Source: an uncultured Bacteroidia bacterium | GTDB lineage: Bacteria; Bacteroidota; Bacteroidia; Bacteroidales; ML635J-15 | Direction of reading: 5' to 3' | NCBI GenBank assembly: GCA_902776565.1 | Contig: CACYQN010000001.1 | Location: 62,001 to 126,000, forward strand | Length of the DNA stretch: 64,000 bases | Part shown: piece after piece, positions 15,599-24,120 of the stretch | Layout of the letters: each line of letters begins with the position of its first letter | How positions within the stretch are numbered: the stretch's first letter is position 1 | Notes under the pieces: generated by a model | Database searches by the model: none | The model's input: the letters and a program-made list of their open reading frames with translations, nothing else | Told to the model about the DNA's origin: nothing | Translations under genes and position numbers: made by a program

Positions 15599-16558
15599 AT
15601 GAAAGGAAGAATTGAACTTTACTATGACATGCCACATCTGGAGGCTTATTTGAAGGCTAGCGGTGCAAATTATGAGGGAAGCATACTTAAAGATGTGCTT
15701 GATGAATTTATAAAGGAAGCCGTATTACACCACATTGAGGAAAACAAGTTCACCATTATGGGAACTTTGAATAATTTTCTGGAAAACAAGGAACTCTTCA
15801 TTGGAAGTCGCGAACTTTTCAGGCGGTTGCCAAAGGCTACGGAAGACATCTTTTTCGACACCGACAAGGTCACCCTGCAAGAATGTTCGGATTACCTTGT
15901 CGAAAAGGAACGCCCGTTGCTGCTAGATTGGCAGACAACAGGCAAGCACAACGAACAGAAAGTATTCAGAACGACAGCTGATGTCTGCTTTGAAAAAGAG
16001 CAAGAGATTGCAGCACAAGATGAAGAGAACGATTATCCGATTATTTTTCTCGATTTCGATGGCGTTCTGAACACTGAGAAATATTATTGCGAATTGAAAA
16101 GCAAGGGTCTGCCCAGCGATGACAAATATGGTCAGTTGTTCGACCCCGAGGCTGTGGCGAATCTGCGGAAAATTATTGATGCCACTGATGCGCGTATTGT
16201 TGTCAGTTCGTCGTGGCGCTATATGGGGCTGAATGTCTTGCAGAGGATGTGGTACGACCGCGATTTGCCTGGTAGAATTGTAGATATTACGCCTTTGCAC
16301 CTGCTGGACGACAAACTGCGCGACACCGACTTGACCCAAGTGGATATGCTAAGCTTGTGCCGAGGCAACGAAATAAAGTGGTATTTCGACGAAGTGCTTG
16401 ATGCCAACAGCAATTCGCACCGATTCGTCATTTTCGACGACTTGAAAGAAGTGCTACCCGAACTGCAAAACCATTTCATCCGCATCGACCCGATTGTGGG
16501 GATTACGGAGGGGGATGTGGGAAGAGCGATTGAGATAATTTTAGCAGATGTTACTTAA
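15599..16558 (+). CDS. HAD-domain protein resembling Swiss-army-knife RNA-repair HADs
   Basis: 319 residues. The C-terminal ~170 residues form a HAD phosphatase-like domain: motif I FLDFDGVLNTE (Asp152, Asp154), motif II VVSSSWR near residue 200 and motif IV FVIFDD near 280. The SSSWR signature and short cap are typical of the HAD domains fused to RNA-repair enzymes (HAD_SAK group). The N-terminal ~140 residues are charged and not recognised. It could act on nucleic-acid or nucleotide phosphates; the exact substrate is unknown. It is the first gene of a plus-strand accessory run ending with a WYL regulator. Confidence 0.8.
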   Translation: MKGRIELYYDMPHLEAYLKASGANYEGSILKDVLDEFIKEAVLHHIEENKFTIMGTLNNFLENKELFIGSRELFRRLPKATEDIFFDTDKVTLQECSDYLVEKERPLLLDWQTTGKHNEQKVFRTTADVCFEKEQEIAAQDEENDYPIIFLDFDGVLNTEKYYCELKSKGLPSDDKYGQLFDPEAVANLRKIIDATDARIVVSSSWRYMGLNVLQRMWYDRDLPGRIVDITPLHLLDDKLRDTDLTQVDMLSLCRGNEIKWYFDEVLDANSNSHRFVIFDDLKEVLPELQNHFIRIDPIVGITEGDVGRAIEIILADVT

Positions 16559-16645
16559 AAAGAAATCGGAAATTATGCAAATAAATTAACCTCCATCTAA
16601 AGGAATGACTAACTTTTCGATTATCAGCAATTATTTTTTATTATA

Positions 16646-16679
16646 TTGGTATGCATAAAACATATTTTATATAAGTTTG
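16646..16679 (+). promoter_or_regulatory. Promoter of the PGN_0703-like nuclease gene
   Basis: TTG at 16646-16648 and TAAGTTTG at 16672-16679, 23 bases apart, followed 44 bases later by the start codon at 16724. Confidence 0.55.
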
Positions 16680-16723
16680 CAATTCAAATTCATAGAAGTA
16701 TAACAACATAAAAAAAATATAAT

Positions 16724-17689
16724 ATGAAAAACTTAACTGAAGAAAATCCGAAGCCACTTGAATGTAAAAGCGATTCTTCTTTTAAACGTGCAGCACGAAA
16801 ACATCAGTCTGATTTTCGTTGGAATGAATTGCACTGTGCTCATGATCAATATCACAAGTATGGGAAATACGGAGCATATCTTAAGCATGATGATGCTTTG
16901 AAAGGAAAGAATTTTTATTATCCATATTGGTCAAAGATAAAAAATGCCATTTCAAATCGGTATCCCGATAGTCAACCATGGCAATTAGCAACAATATATG
17001 CTAATATGTTACGTAGTGAACACATTCCGTTTAACTTTTTTGTACCAATGAAAGACAATTTGGATTCTGCTAAAATGGTGTTTGATGAGATTATAGGCGG
17101 AGGACAAATTGCAAAAATTCTTGATATTAAAATAGAATATGCTCCAGAAAAACAATTTGCACTAAACGATGGAACATCATTCGATACCTTCATCCGTTAT
17201 CAACATATAGATGGTAGCATCGGTGGTATCGGAATAGAAATAAAATACACTGAAGTTGGATATCCATTGAAATCTGGATCGAAAGAGGAGCAAGACATTA
17301 AATATGGGAAAAATGAGGCATACACCAAATTTACCCAGCATAGTGGATATTATTTAGATAGTATTTCCAAAACAACACTTCCTAATAATACGCTTGTCAA
17401 GAACAATTTCCGTCAAATTTGGAGAAACCATATTTTGGGTGCATCTATGTTGAATAATGACAAAATTGAATATCCATTAGACCATTTCAATTCTGTCACC
17501 ATCTTCCCAAGTCAAAACAAACATTTTATGAAAATTATTCCTGAGTATGAGCAATTATTGTCAGAATACGGCAAAAAAAGTTTTCGAGGAATTACTTATG
17601 AGAACTTTTTCAAAATTATCGAAGAACACTATACTGCGAAAGAATTTAAGAATTGGATAAAATATCTTAGAGAAAGGTACATTTTTTAA
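16724..17689 (+). CDS. PGN_0703-type putative restriction endonuclease
   Basis: 321 residues. The fold signature of a PD-(D/E)XK nuclease is visible: Asp154 in TSFDTFIRY, then Glu172 and Lys174 in IGIEIKYTE. An N-terminal part rich in His and aromatic residues and a C-terminal IFPSQNKHFM segment agree with the PGN_0703 family of putative restriction endonucleases in Bacteroidota. No methyltransferase is adjacent. The coding sequence is AT-rich compared with the preceding HAD gene, and a WYL-domain regulator follows 54 bases downstream, an arrangement often seen for defence genes. Confidence 0.82.
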   Translation: MKNLTEENPKPLECKSDSSFKRAARKHQSDFRWNELHCAHDQYHKYGKYGAYLKHDDALKGKNFYYPYWSKIKNAISNRYPDSQPWQLATIYANMLRSEHIPFNFFVPMKDNLDSAKMVFDEIIGGGQIAKILDIKIEYAPEKQFALNDGTSFDTFIRYQHIDGSIGGIGIEIKYTEVGYPLKSGSKEEQDIKYGKNEAYTKFTQHSGYYLDSISKTTLPNNTLVKNNFRQIWRNHILGASMLNNDKIEYPLDHFNSVTIFPSQNKHFMKIIPEYEQLLSEYGKKSFRGITYENFFKIIEEHYTAKEFKNWIKYLRERYIF

Positions 17690-17743
17690 AATTGATGCAA
17701 TTACCCAACCACTTCCTCTTATCATTATACCCTATAATTCCTT

Positions 17744-18649
17744 ATGACCCCTACATTACTTTTCAACCGTTACCTCTGGCTTATAGAACTATTGTCGTAC
17801 AGCAACGGATTGTCCAAGAATGAAATCGACAGCCGTTGGGCATACTCCGTCTTCAATGATGATGGAAAGGGGACAATTCCTCGTCGTACATTCATCCGAA
17901 TGAAAGATAACATATTAAGTTTGTTCGACATTCAAATCGTATATGACCGAAAAGAGAAAAAATACCATATCGAAAACGACATCTCGGGATGCAATAAAAA
18001 CACTCAGTTCTTGCTTTCTGCATTTGCTGTAAACCAGATGGTTAGCGAAAACCGTGACTTGGCAGACCGCATACTTCTTGAAGATACGCCGGCTGGCAGC
18101 AACATTTTTCTTCCAGAAATCACCACTGCTATGCGAGAAAACCGTCGGCTGTCAATTACATACCAAAACTACGAAATGCAAACTGCACGCGAGTTTGAGA
18201 TTGAACCTTACGCCTTGCGATACTTTGGTCGGCGTTGGTATGTGTTGGCTCACACCGACTTTCATAATTCACTGCGCCTTTACGCACTTGATCGCATGAA
18301 GGATGTTAAAATTAGCGACAAATTGTTCAAACTGCCCACAGATTTTTCTGCAGACGATTATTTTTCTCGCTATTTTGGTATGATAGTGACAGATGGCAAA
18401 GCGGAAAACATTCAATTAAAAACCACCGACACACGCACCAAATATTTGCGTTCGCTGCCCCTCCACCATTCCCAGAAAGAGATTGCCTCCAACCTATTTG
18501 AATTGCATTTGGTTCCAACCGACGATTTCATCAATGCCGTGCGTGCTATGGGGGCGGAAGTGGAGATTGTAAGTCCGGACTGGTTGCGAAAACGACTCTT
18601 ACAGGATGCGAAAGATATGGTGAAGAAATACAGCAAAAAGATTTTGTGA
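17744..18649 (+). CDS. WYL-domain transcriptional regulator
   Basis: 301 residues. An N-terminal winged-helix-like region (LWLIELLSYSNGLSKNEID then RRTFIRMKDNI) is followed by a WYL domain (residues ~130-215) with the ligand-binding phrase YALRYFGRRWYVLAHTD and a C-terminal dimer extension. WYL regulators sense nucleic-acid or small-molecule ligands and commonly control phage-defence genes. The position after a nuclease suggests it regulates that gene. Start ATG fits the helix-turn-helix boundary. Confidence 0.9.
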   Translation: MTPTLLFNRYLWLIELLSYSNGLSKNEIDSRWAYSVFNDDGKGTIPRRTFIRMKDNILSLFDIQIVYDRKEKKYHIENDISGCNKNTQFLLSAFAVNQMVSENRDLADRILLEDTPAGSNIFLPEITTAMRENRRLSITYQNYEMQTAREFEIEPYALRYFGRRWYVLAHTDFHNSLRLYALDRMKDVKISDKLFKLPTDFSADDYFSRYFGMIVTDGKAENIQLKTTDTRTKYLRSLPLHHSQKEIASNLFELHLVPTDDFINAVRAMGAEVEIVSPDWLRKRLLQDAKDMVKKYSKKIL

Positions 18650-18673
18650 ATTGTAGGCAAAACCAAATGACTA

Positions 18674-18757
18674 TTGTTCTGGCTGATTTGTAATCTGCCT
18701 AAGGTGAATACGAGCATTTGTAATGCTCTTATCGCTGCAAATCCCAGTACGGATTAC
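18674..18757. repeat. Intergenic palindromic repeat (AAATCC family), copy 3
   Basis: A degraded copy: GGCTGATTTGTAATCTGCC (18679-18697), GAGCATTTGTAATGC (18710-18724) and GCAAATCCCAGTACGGATTAC. It overlaps the 3' end of the AAA gene at 18754, so the convergent genes meet in this element. Confidence 0.6.
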
Positions 18758-19887
18758 ATTTTAGCGTATTCCCTAATAATCCACAATTTAAAAATCGGAT
18801 CTTGGATTTGTATGTCCTTGCCCGTTTCATCAATCAGGTCGCGTTTCTTCAGGGCTTCCTTTATGATACGGATGTTTCCGCTGGTGCCAAATTTGTAGCG
18901 TTGCAAGGTATCCGAGGCAGAGAAGTTTTTAACACCGTTGCACACTGCACAAAGAAAATTCCGTTGCTTCTCGGTCAATGAGTCCATTATGTTGACAAAC
19001 TGTAAGTTAAGCGAATCTAGCATCGCCTGCAGGGCATTGTCAACTATGGCTGTTGAGCAAGTGCGCATTGTTCTCAACCAAGCATATTGGGCAAGTTGCT
19101 GCACATAGTACGGATGATTTTCTACTTGCTCGGCAAGGTACTTGGCAAGTGCTTGTGTAATTGATTTTCCAGTGTCTTTAAATCTGCCGACAAGATATTT
19201 CTGCCATTCATCGTTGGATATTTTCTGCAAAAACATCATATCGCCAAATCGGTAGAAAGGACTGTTGTATTCACCGAAAATGTTCATCATCATGTGCTTT
19301 TTGCTTCCATATAGTATATAGGCAACATCAGAATGTGTCTGCCAATGGCTACGTAGTGTCTTCTGGAATTTCAATGCATCAGGATATTCTCCTATTTGTT
19401 GGAATTCGTCGATGCACACAACGACCTTTTTCTTCTTACGCTGGGCAATCTGCTGCGGCAAATCCAGAATGTCTTCTTCAATAGGTGAGTTTTTGGTATC
19501 TATCCCAAGTGCAATTTCATACTGTCCAATAGGGTCAGAAATTGACAGTTTTGGAAGCAGACGAGCAATAAAATCCTTGGCGTTAGTTAGCAACGACTCA
19601 GCCGACGATGAGATGCCTTCCATTGTTCGCTTGGCAAAAGTCGCATAAAATTCTTGCGGATTTTCGGTCTTGAAAATATTCATTTTCACGAACAAAATGT
19701 CATCCTGTTCCTCCTTGACAGACTTTATGGCTTTTGCAACCAAAGATGATTTTCCCCAGCGGCGTGGTGAAATAATTGCCGTATTTGTAAGCGACATAAA
19801 ATTATTTCTCAAGAGAGATGTTTCTTCTGCCCTATCTGTGAAATCGTTATTTTCCACAATCTTCCCGTATGCAAATGGTATGTTCAT
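18754..19887 (-). CDS. AAA/P-loop ATPase of the archaeal-type ATP-binding family
   Basis: 377 residues. Walker A is SPRRWGKSSL with Lys46, Walker B is VVCIDEFQQ near residue 165. The opening INPFAYGKIV-like segment followed by DRAEE and the C-terminal winged-helix part (SASDTLQRYKFGTSGNI) fit the small single-gene ATP-binding proteins of Bacteroidota related to the archaeal ATPase group, which are usually accessory. No partner gene is beside it. A TACATTTG promoter box with an elaborate AT-rich operator lies directly upstream, suggesting tight control, possibly autoregulation. Confidence 0.85.
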   Translation of the reverse strand: MNIPFAYGKIVENNDFTDRAEETSLLRNNFMSLTNTAIISPRRWGKSSLVAKAIKSVKEEQDDILFVKMNIFKTENPQEFYATFAKRTMEGISSSAESLLTNAKDFIARLLPKLSISDPIGQYEIALGIDTKNSPIEEDILDLPQQIAQRKKKKVVVCIDEFQQIGEYPDALKFQKTLRSHWQTHSDVAYILYGSKKHMMMNIFGEYNSPFYRFGDMMFLQKISNDEWQKYLVGRFKDTGKSITQALAKYLAEQVENHPYYVQQLAQYAWLRTMRTCSTAIVDNALQAMLDSLNLQFVNIMDSLTEKQRNFLCAVCNGVKNFSASDTLQRYKFGTSGNIRIIKEALKKRDLIDETGKDIQIQDPIFKLWIIREYAKM

Positions 19888-19903
19888 ACACTTAAAATTT
19901 TTG

Positions 19904-19911
19904 CAAATGTA
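19904..19911 (-). promoter_or_regulatory. -7 promoter element of the AAA ATPase gene
   Basis: TACATTTG on the minus strand, 17 bases before the ATG at 19887. The palindromic operator at 19919-19970 covers the region where the distal promoter element would be. Confidence 0.5.
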
Positions 19912-19918
19912 ATAAAAT

Positions 19919-19970
19919 TATATCATATAAAACTATATCATATAAATTTATATGATGTAAAATTATATCA
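19919..19970. promoter_or_regulatory. Operator-like palindrome with repeated TATATCA half-sites
   Basis: A perfect 20-base palindrome ATCATATAAATTTATATGAT lies at 19937-19956. TATATCA half-sites occur in direct orientation at 19919, 19934 and 19964 (spacing 15 and 30). It overlaps or abuts the AAA gene promoter, as expected for a repressor site. Confidence 0.6.
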
Positions 19971-20018
19971 AAATGTTAAACTATTGATAATCAGGCTATT
20001 ATACTATTAGTGCTTTAT

Positions 20019-20166
20019 TACGGATTGCTGCTGTTGCAGCGAGCTAAAGGTTACAAATCCTTATATTCGAGCCTTCGGGATTACAAATCCCGAAGGACAT
20101 ATTGTTCAGGCGGATTTGCAATCTGCCTGAGTTGAGTATGAGCATTTGTAATGCCTGTATCGTTGC
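20019..20166. repeat. Intergenic palindromic repeat (AAATCC family), compound copy 4
   Basis: Three palindromic blocks in a row: TACAAATCCTTATATTCGAG, then TTCGGGATTACAAATCCCGAA (20071-20091), then GGCGGATTTGCAATCTGCC with GAGCATTTGTAATGC. It combines the modules of copies 1 and 2 in one 148-base element. With the operator at 19919 it fills the 326-base gap 19888-20213. Confidence 0.65.
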
Positions 20167-20213
20167 AACCCTAGAAGAACGAGGAATCCGAACGTCCGAT
20201 ACGGATAAGGTTG

Positions 20214-21110
20214 TTACAAACCTGTAACTTTGCACAAATATCCGATTTTATATAGGTTGAAAAACATTAATTTCGGATGTTTTGACGTAAGCAGATGTCT
20301 TTCAAGTGATTTGCAGAATAGTTTGAATGTGAGCCTTACCATCCACAGCAGATGCAATTTTTTCAGTTTAACATAATGTCTGCATAGTCGGATGTGGCTG
20401 AAGAATTTTGGACTTATGCCGTCGATTTGCCTTATTGCGATGAGGTTTTCGATTCCAGCCCTTGTCTTTGCGAGGAATTTTTCGTTTGTTTCTATTCCGG
20501 TGTGGATTACTGGGTTGTCGATGTGCAGGATTGGAATGTTGTTTTCTTGAAGTTCAAATCCGAAAAGGCTGTCCTCATGACCGTATTTTTTCAGTGTCTC
20601 GCAGAATCGTATTTTCTCAAAAATCTTCTTCGAAATCATCAGGTTGTTGGTGGTGAAGGCGGAGTAGGGGGCTTGGTTACGCTTTGAGGCTGAAGTCTTT
20701 TCAACCTTTGTGCCGAAAGTGTATCTCAGGGAAATTTCGGGAGAGTACTGCCGTTCGTTGTAGGTAGTTCCCCCGCAGACAACTTCGCAGTTGCGTTTTT
20801 CGAGATACCTATTTATATATTGGGTGTCGGGAATTGCCGAATCGCAGTCGATGAAGATGAGCTTTTCGTATTGTGCGGCGTCGGCAAGGCGGTTCCGTGT
20901 GGTGCTACGACCGAAATTCTCCTTGCTGACGATATGTTTTGCGCCCTTTATGCTTTCGATTGCGTTGTTTTCGTCGGCAAACTCCTTGTCGGAACCGTCT
21001 TCGAGCACAAGTATTTCGAATCCTATCGCCGATTTCCGGCATTGCTGCGACAAGTCGGCGACCAGTTTCACTACATTGCAGTTATATGTCGGGATGCAGA
21101 TGCTAAGCAT
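20214..21110 (-). CDS. Family 2 glycosyltransferase
   Basis: 298 residues from the ATG at 21110 (a GTG one codon earlier is possible). A GT-A fold enzyme: LSICIPTYNC at the start, LEDGSDKEF, FIDCDSAIPD as the DxD-like metal/nucleotide-sugar site and a C-terminal helical region. It should add a sugar to an envelope glycan. Its start codon overlaps the stop of the upstream lipoprotein gene (TGATG), so it is the third gene of a tightly coupled operon with two lipoproteins. Confidence 0.88.
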   Translation of the reverse strand: MLSICIPTYNCNVVKLVADLSQQCRKSAIGFEILVLEDGSDKEFADENNAIESIKGAKHIVSKENFGRSTTRNRLADAAQYEKLIFIDCDSAIPDTQYINRYLEKRNCEVVCGGTTYNERQYSPEISLRYTFGTKVEKTSASKRNQAPYSAFTTNNLMISKKIFEKIRFCETLKKYGHEDSLFGFELQENNIPILHIDNPVIHTGIETNEKFLAKTRAGIENLIAIRQIDGISPKFFSHIRLCRHYVKLKKLHLLWMVRLTFKLFCKSLERHLLTSKHPKLMFFNLYKIGYLCKVTGL

Positions 21111-21643
21111 CACTTGGTGTTGTTTATAGAATCGTCTTCCTCGGCAAATTGCTGGATGTCAATCATAAGTTGCTCGACCTGCACGTTTACAGCCTCTATT
21201 TCCGATGTCACGTCTTCGCCCCACACGGTATCGTTGTTGTGTGCATCGAAGGCGCTGCTTGCCTTTTGTAAAATCGTTTCAATCTTTTTGCGGTTGTTTT
21301 TTTGCCATTTGTCAAAATCTTCGGGGCATATTGAGTACATCGAGTCAACCACATGGTCGTATGACGACAGTAGTTCTCCGAAATTGTCGAGGTCCGACTT
21401 GGCCTTGGCGTCGTTTTCCTTGAAGGCTTTGTCGGCGGTAGAGTATAATACGGAAGCAATCTCGTTTCCTGCCGATATTGCCTCGGTGCAATTTGCGAAT
21501 TTCATATCTGCGTATTTCTCAACCAGTTCGCCGTAATCGGATTCGTAGTCGTCGAGGGCAATGTTCTTTTTTTCGATGTCCTTGTCGCACGACGGCAACA
21601 ATATGGTTGCAATGGCAATAATATATGGTATTATTCTATTCAT
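21110..21643 (-). CDS. Lipoprotein, coiled helical, unknown function
   Basis: 177 residues. Lipobox LLPSC puts the lipidated Cys at residue 19. The mature part is almost all helix-forming and strongly charged (YESDYGELVEKYADMKFAN, then DFDKWQKNNRKKIE), likely a helical bundle. No family recognised. It overlaps the downstream glycosyltransferase by one base and the upstream lipoprotein by eight, so all three are translated in concert. Confidence 0.75.
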   Translation of the reverse strand: MNRIIPYIIAIATILLPSCDKDIEKKNIALDDYESDYGELVEKYADMKFANCTEAISAGNEIASVLYSTADKAFKENDAKAKSDLDNFGELLSSYDHVVDSMYSICPEDFDKWQKNNRKKIETILQKASSAFDAHNNDTVWGEDVTSEIEAVNVQVEQLMIDIQQFAEEDDSINNTK

Positions 21644-22181
21644 TTACGCCAAGTTTCTGCATGAATTCCTCGTAGGTGAGCGTGTCGCGGTTGATGATTA
21701 TTCTGCCGTCCTCAAGTTCCTTGATGGTATCCTTGCCGATTACGAACGAACTGTCCTCAAGCATTACTGGTTCGTCATATTCTTCGTCACCGGCGTATGC
21801 GTCGCCAAGCATCTCTTCCATCATCGGACGCAGTGTTTCCATACGTTCGTACATAGACTCGTCGTACCTGTCGTCGTCCTCGTCCCAGAATTCCTTGCTT
21901 CCGAAATCAAGCTTGTCGTTGAAATCCTTTATCAAGCCGTTTTCAAAGTCTTCCAGTCGTTTCAAATCGTAATTGCCACTCTCCTTGCCCTGGTTGTAAA
22001 CGTCTTCGATGATGTCGAAGTACAGCATCATAATGTCCCTGTATGTTGACTGGACGTTTATCTTGTCAATTTCCTTTGAGAGTTTTTCTTCGCGAGCCTC
22101 AAGGTCGTCCTTGGCTGGCTGGCACGAAAAAGTTGCAATCATCAATGATGCAAATGCCAATGTTATGAATACGTTTTTCAT
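21636..22181 (-). CDS. Lipoprotein, acidic helical, unknown function
   Basis: 181 residues, lipobox IATFSC (Cys20). The mature part is very acidic, with DEDDDRYDESMYERMETL in the centre, and mostly helical. It is similar in style to the lipoprotein that follows, though not clearly homologous. First gene of the lipoprotein-lipoprotein-GT2 operon; a TATTTTTG box (minus, 22202-22209) lies 20 bases upstream of the start. Confidence 0.75.
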   Translation of the reverse strand: MKNVFITLAFASLMIATFSCQPAKDDLEAREEKLSKEIDKINVQSTYRDIMMLYFDIIEDVYNQGKESGNYDLKRLEDFENGLIKDFNDKLDFGSKEFWDEDDDRYDESMYERMETLRPMMEEMLGDAYAGDEEYDEPVMLEDSSFVIGKDTIKELEDGRIIINRDTLTYEEFMQKLGVNE

Positions 22182-22317
22182 TCCCTAATTCTAATTTTTT
22201 GCAAAAATAGGCAAAAATTTTCAAATAATACCTATTATATATTTCGTAAATGTTGACAATGGATGTTTAATATTGGGCTTGCAGGCTAACAGAAGAGAAG
22301 GCTAAAAGATTTGAAGG

Positions 22318-22446
22318 TATAAACGGCGCAGCCATCCAAACCTATAAACCTATAAACGGCGTAGCCATTCAAACTTAGAAACTTTCAAACGGCGTCAGCC
22401 ATTCAAACTTAGAAACTTATAAACGGCGCCAGCCATAGAAACTTTA
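22318..22446. repeat. Four-copy ~33-base tandem repeat (AAACGGCG)
   Basis: AAACGGCG recurs at 22321, 22354, 22387 and 22421 (periods 33, 33, 34). Each unit reads roughly AAACGGCG(C)AGCCATTC then AAACTTAGAAACTTAT. A degraded, inverted relative lies at 24121-24180. With the promoter at 22488 it accounts for most of the 341-base gap 22182-22522. Confidence 0.75.
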
Positions 22447-22487
22447 AATTAGGACGAAAAACTTTTCTCCGACTGAAAGATTAGTTG

Positions 22488-22495
22488 TAAATTTG
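22488..22495 (+). promoter_or_regulatory. -7 promoter element of the transketolase/sigma operon
   Basis: TAAATTTG matches TAnnTTTG, 27 bases before the start at 22523. Confidence 0.5.
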
Positions 22496-22522
22496 TGCAG
22501 TTTTTTTAGATAGTATTTCAAA

Positions 22523-23476
22523 ATGGCAAAATATTCTTATACAGAGAAAAAAGATACCCGTTCGGGTTTCGGTGCCGGTTTGTTGGAAGCCGGTAGGCAG
22601 AATGATAAGGTTGTCGCATTGTGTGCCGACCTTATGGGTTCGTTGAAAATGGGCGATTTCCAGAAGGAATTCCCACAGCGTTTCTTCCAGGCTGGTATAG
22701 CCGAGGCTAATATGATTGGCGTTTCGGCAGGTTTGACAATCGGTGGGATGATTCCGTTCTGCGGAACTTTTGCTGGGTTTGCAACTGGACGCGTTTACGA
22801 CCAGATACGTCAGAGCGTGGCTTATTCCAACAAGAACGTGAAGATTTGTGCTTCGCACGCTGGTATAACTCTCGGCGAAGACGGTGCTACCCATCAGATT
22901 CTCGAGGACATCGGTCTTATGAAGATGCTTCCCAACATGACGGTCCTCTGTCCGTGCGACTATAACCAGACCAAGGCTGCAACTATCGCTGCTGCAAAGT
23001 ACGACGGACCTGTTTACCTGCGCTTCGGTCGTCCGGCAGTTCCAAACTTCACCGACCCCGACCAAGTTTTCGAAATCGGTAAGGCTCAGCAGTTGTACGA
23101 AGGTTCCGATGTTACTATTTTGGCTTGTGGACACCTTGTATGGGAAGCCATTACTGCTGCCGAGGAACTTCTTGCCGAAGGCATTAAGGCCGATGTGTTC
23201 AACATTCACACAATCAAGCCTTTCGATGCTGAAACGGTTTTGAAGTCGGTTGCAAAGACAAAGGCTATTGTAACAGCCGAGGAACACGAGCTTAACGGCG
23301 GTCTGTTCGACACAGTCGCTCAGGTTATGGCTATGAACAATCCTGTTCCGATGGAAGCGGTTGCTGTTCGCGATTCGTTTGGCGAAAGCGGAACGCCTGC
23401 CGAACTGATGAAGAAATATGGTCTCGATGCCGAAAATATTGTCAAGGCAGTAAAGAAGGTTATTTCTCGCAAGTAG
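22523..23476 (+). CDS. Transketolase, C-terminal (pyrimidine-binding) subunit
   Basis: 317 residues covering the pyrimidine-binding and C-terminal domains of a split transketolase. Glu61 in QAGIAEANM is the residue that activates thiamine diphosphate; CASHAGITLGEDGATHQ and YLRFGRP are family motifs. It normally needs a separate N-terminal subunit carrying the diphosphate-binding site, usually encoded just upstream; none is present here, where the upstream genes run the other way. Role: pentose phosphate pathway, or a DXS-like/other ThDP reaction. An ECF sigma gene follows after three bases. Confidence 0.92.
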   Translation: MAKYSYTEKKDTRSGFGAGLLEAGRQNDKVVALCADLMGSLKMGDFQKEFPQRFFQAGIAEANMIGVSAGLTIGGMIPFCGTFAGFATGRVYDQIRQSVAYSNKNVKICASHAGITLGEDGATHQILEDIGLMKMLPNMTVLCPCDYNQTKAATIAAAKYDGPVYLRFGRPAVPNFTDPDQVFEIGKAQQLYEGSDVTILACGHLVWEAITAAEELLAEGIKADVFNIHTIKPFDAETVLKSVAKTKAIVTAEEHELNGGLFDTVAQVMAMNNPVPMEAVAVRDSFGESGTPAELMKKYGLDAENIVKAVKKVISRK

Positions 23477-23479
23477 TCG

Positions 23480-24031
23480 ATGCAGGAGAAATTAAACGAA
23501 TCGGATTTTGTCGAGAGACTGGGAAAACCAGAAACAAGGGACGAGGCGTTTCGCCAGTTCTTTAAGATATATTCCAAGCGCTTGTATGTAAATATCAGGC
23601 GCTTGGTTGCTAATCAAGAGGATGCAAACGACATAATGCAGGATACCTTTATGAAGGCCTACCAGAATATTTCTGCATTTCGTTGCGACTCTTCTCTTTT
23701 TACATGGTTGTTTAGGATTGCAGTAAACGAGACGCTTACATTCTTGAATAAGCAGAATCACGAGTCGTCGATTTTGATTGGGGCGAATGATGAAAATGTC
23801 GTGGATAATGTTACCGCCGATGAATATTTTGACGGAGATGAGTTGCGCCAGAAGCTAGAACAGGCAATAACCTCGTTGCCGGCAAAGCAGCGCATTGTCT
23901 TCAATATGAAATATTTCGACAATATGAAGTACGAGGAGATGTCCGAACTTCTCGATACGTCGGTGGGTGCGCTCAAGGCTTCGTATCACCATGCAGTATT
24001 AAAGCTTAAGCAGATGCTGGATGTGGAGTGA
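23480..24031 (+). CDS. ECF-type RNA polymerase sigma factor
   Basis: 183 residues. Region 2 (about 25-95) has the DxxQDTF-like core DANDIMQDTFMKAYQ and FTWLFRIAVNE; region 4 (about 125-178) has LPAKQRIVFNMKYFDNMKYEEM and a helix-turn-helix ending SYHHAVLKLKQML. It should direct RNA polymerase to a small regulon. It starts three bases after the transketolase gene and is terminated by a hairpin at 24078, with no anti-sigma gene following, so its control is not evident from the neighbourhood. PorX in Porphyromonas works with an ECF factor; a link to porX 15 kb away is speculation. Confidence 0.93.
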   Translation: MQEKLNESDFVERLGKPETRDEAFRQFFKIYSKRLYVNIRRLVANQEDANDIMQDTFMKAYQNISAFRCDSSLFTWLFRIAVNETLTFLNKQNHESSILIGANDENVVDNVTADEYFDGDELRQKLEQAITSLPAKQRIVFNMKYFDNMKYEEMSELLDTSVGALKASYHHAVLKLKQMLDVE

Positions 24032-24077
24032 CGCGCCTTTTGGGAAAATTGATGTTTGGTATATAATAAATAATAGG

Positions 24078-24103
24078 TGTCCATTTCGGTGGACATTTTT
24101 TTT
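24078..24103 (+). terminator. Terminator of the transketolase/sigma operon
   Basis: TGTCCA (24078-24083) pairs with TGGACA (24090-24095) around TTTCGG, followed by T8. Confidence 0.88.
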
Positions 24104-24120
24104 GGAGGGGTTCAACGTTT

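Noticed and set aside
22131..22150. CTGGCACG-like sigma-54 site inside the lipoprotein gene at 21636
   Set aside because: The spacing to the downstream TTGC is two bases too long and it lies within coding sequence on the wrong strand.
22318..22446. CRISPR array (33-base period)
   Set aside because: There are no unique spacers; the whole unit repeats, and no cas genes are in the window.
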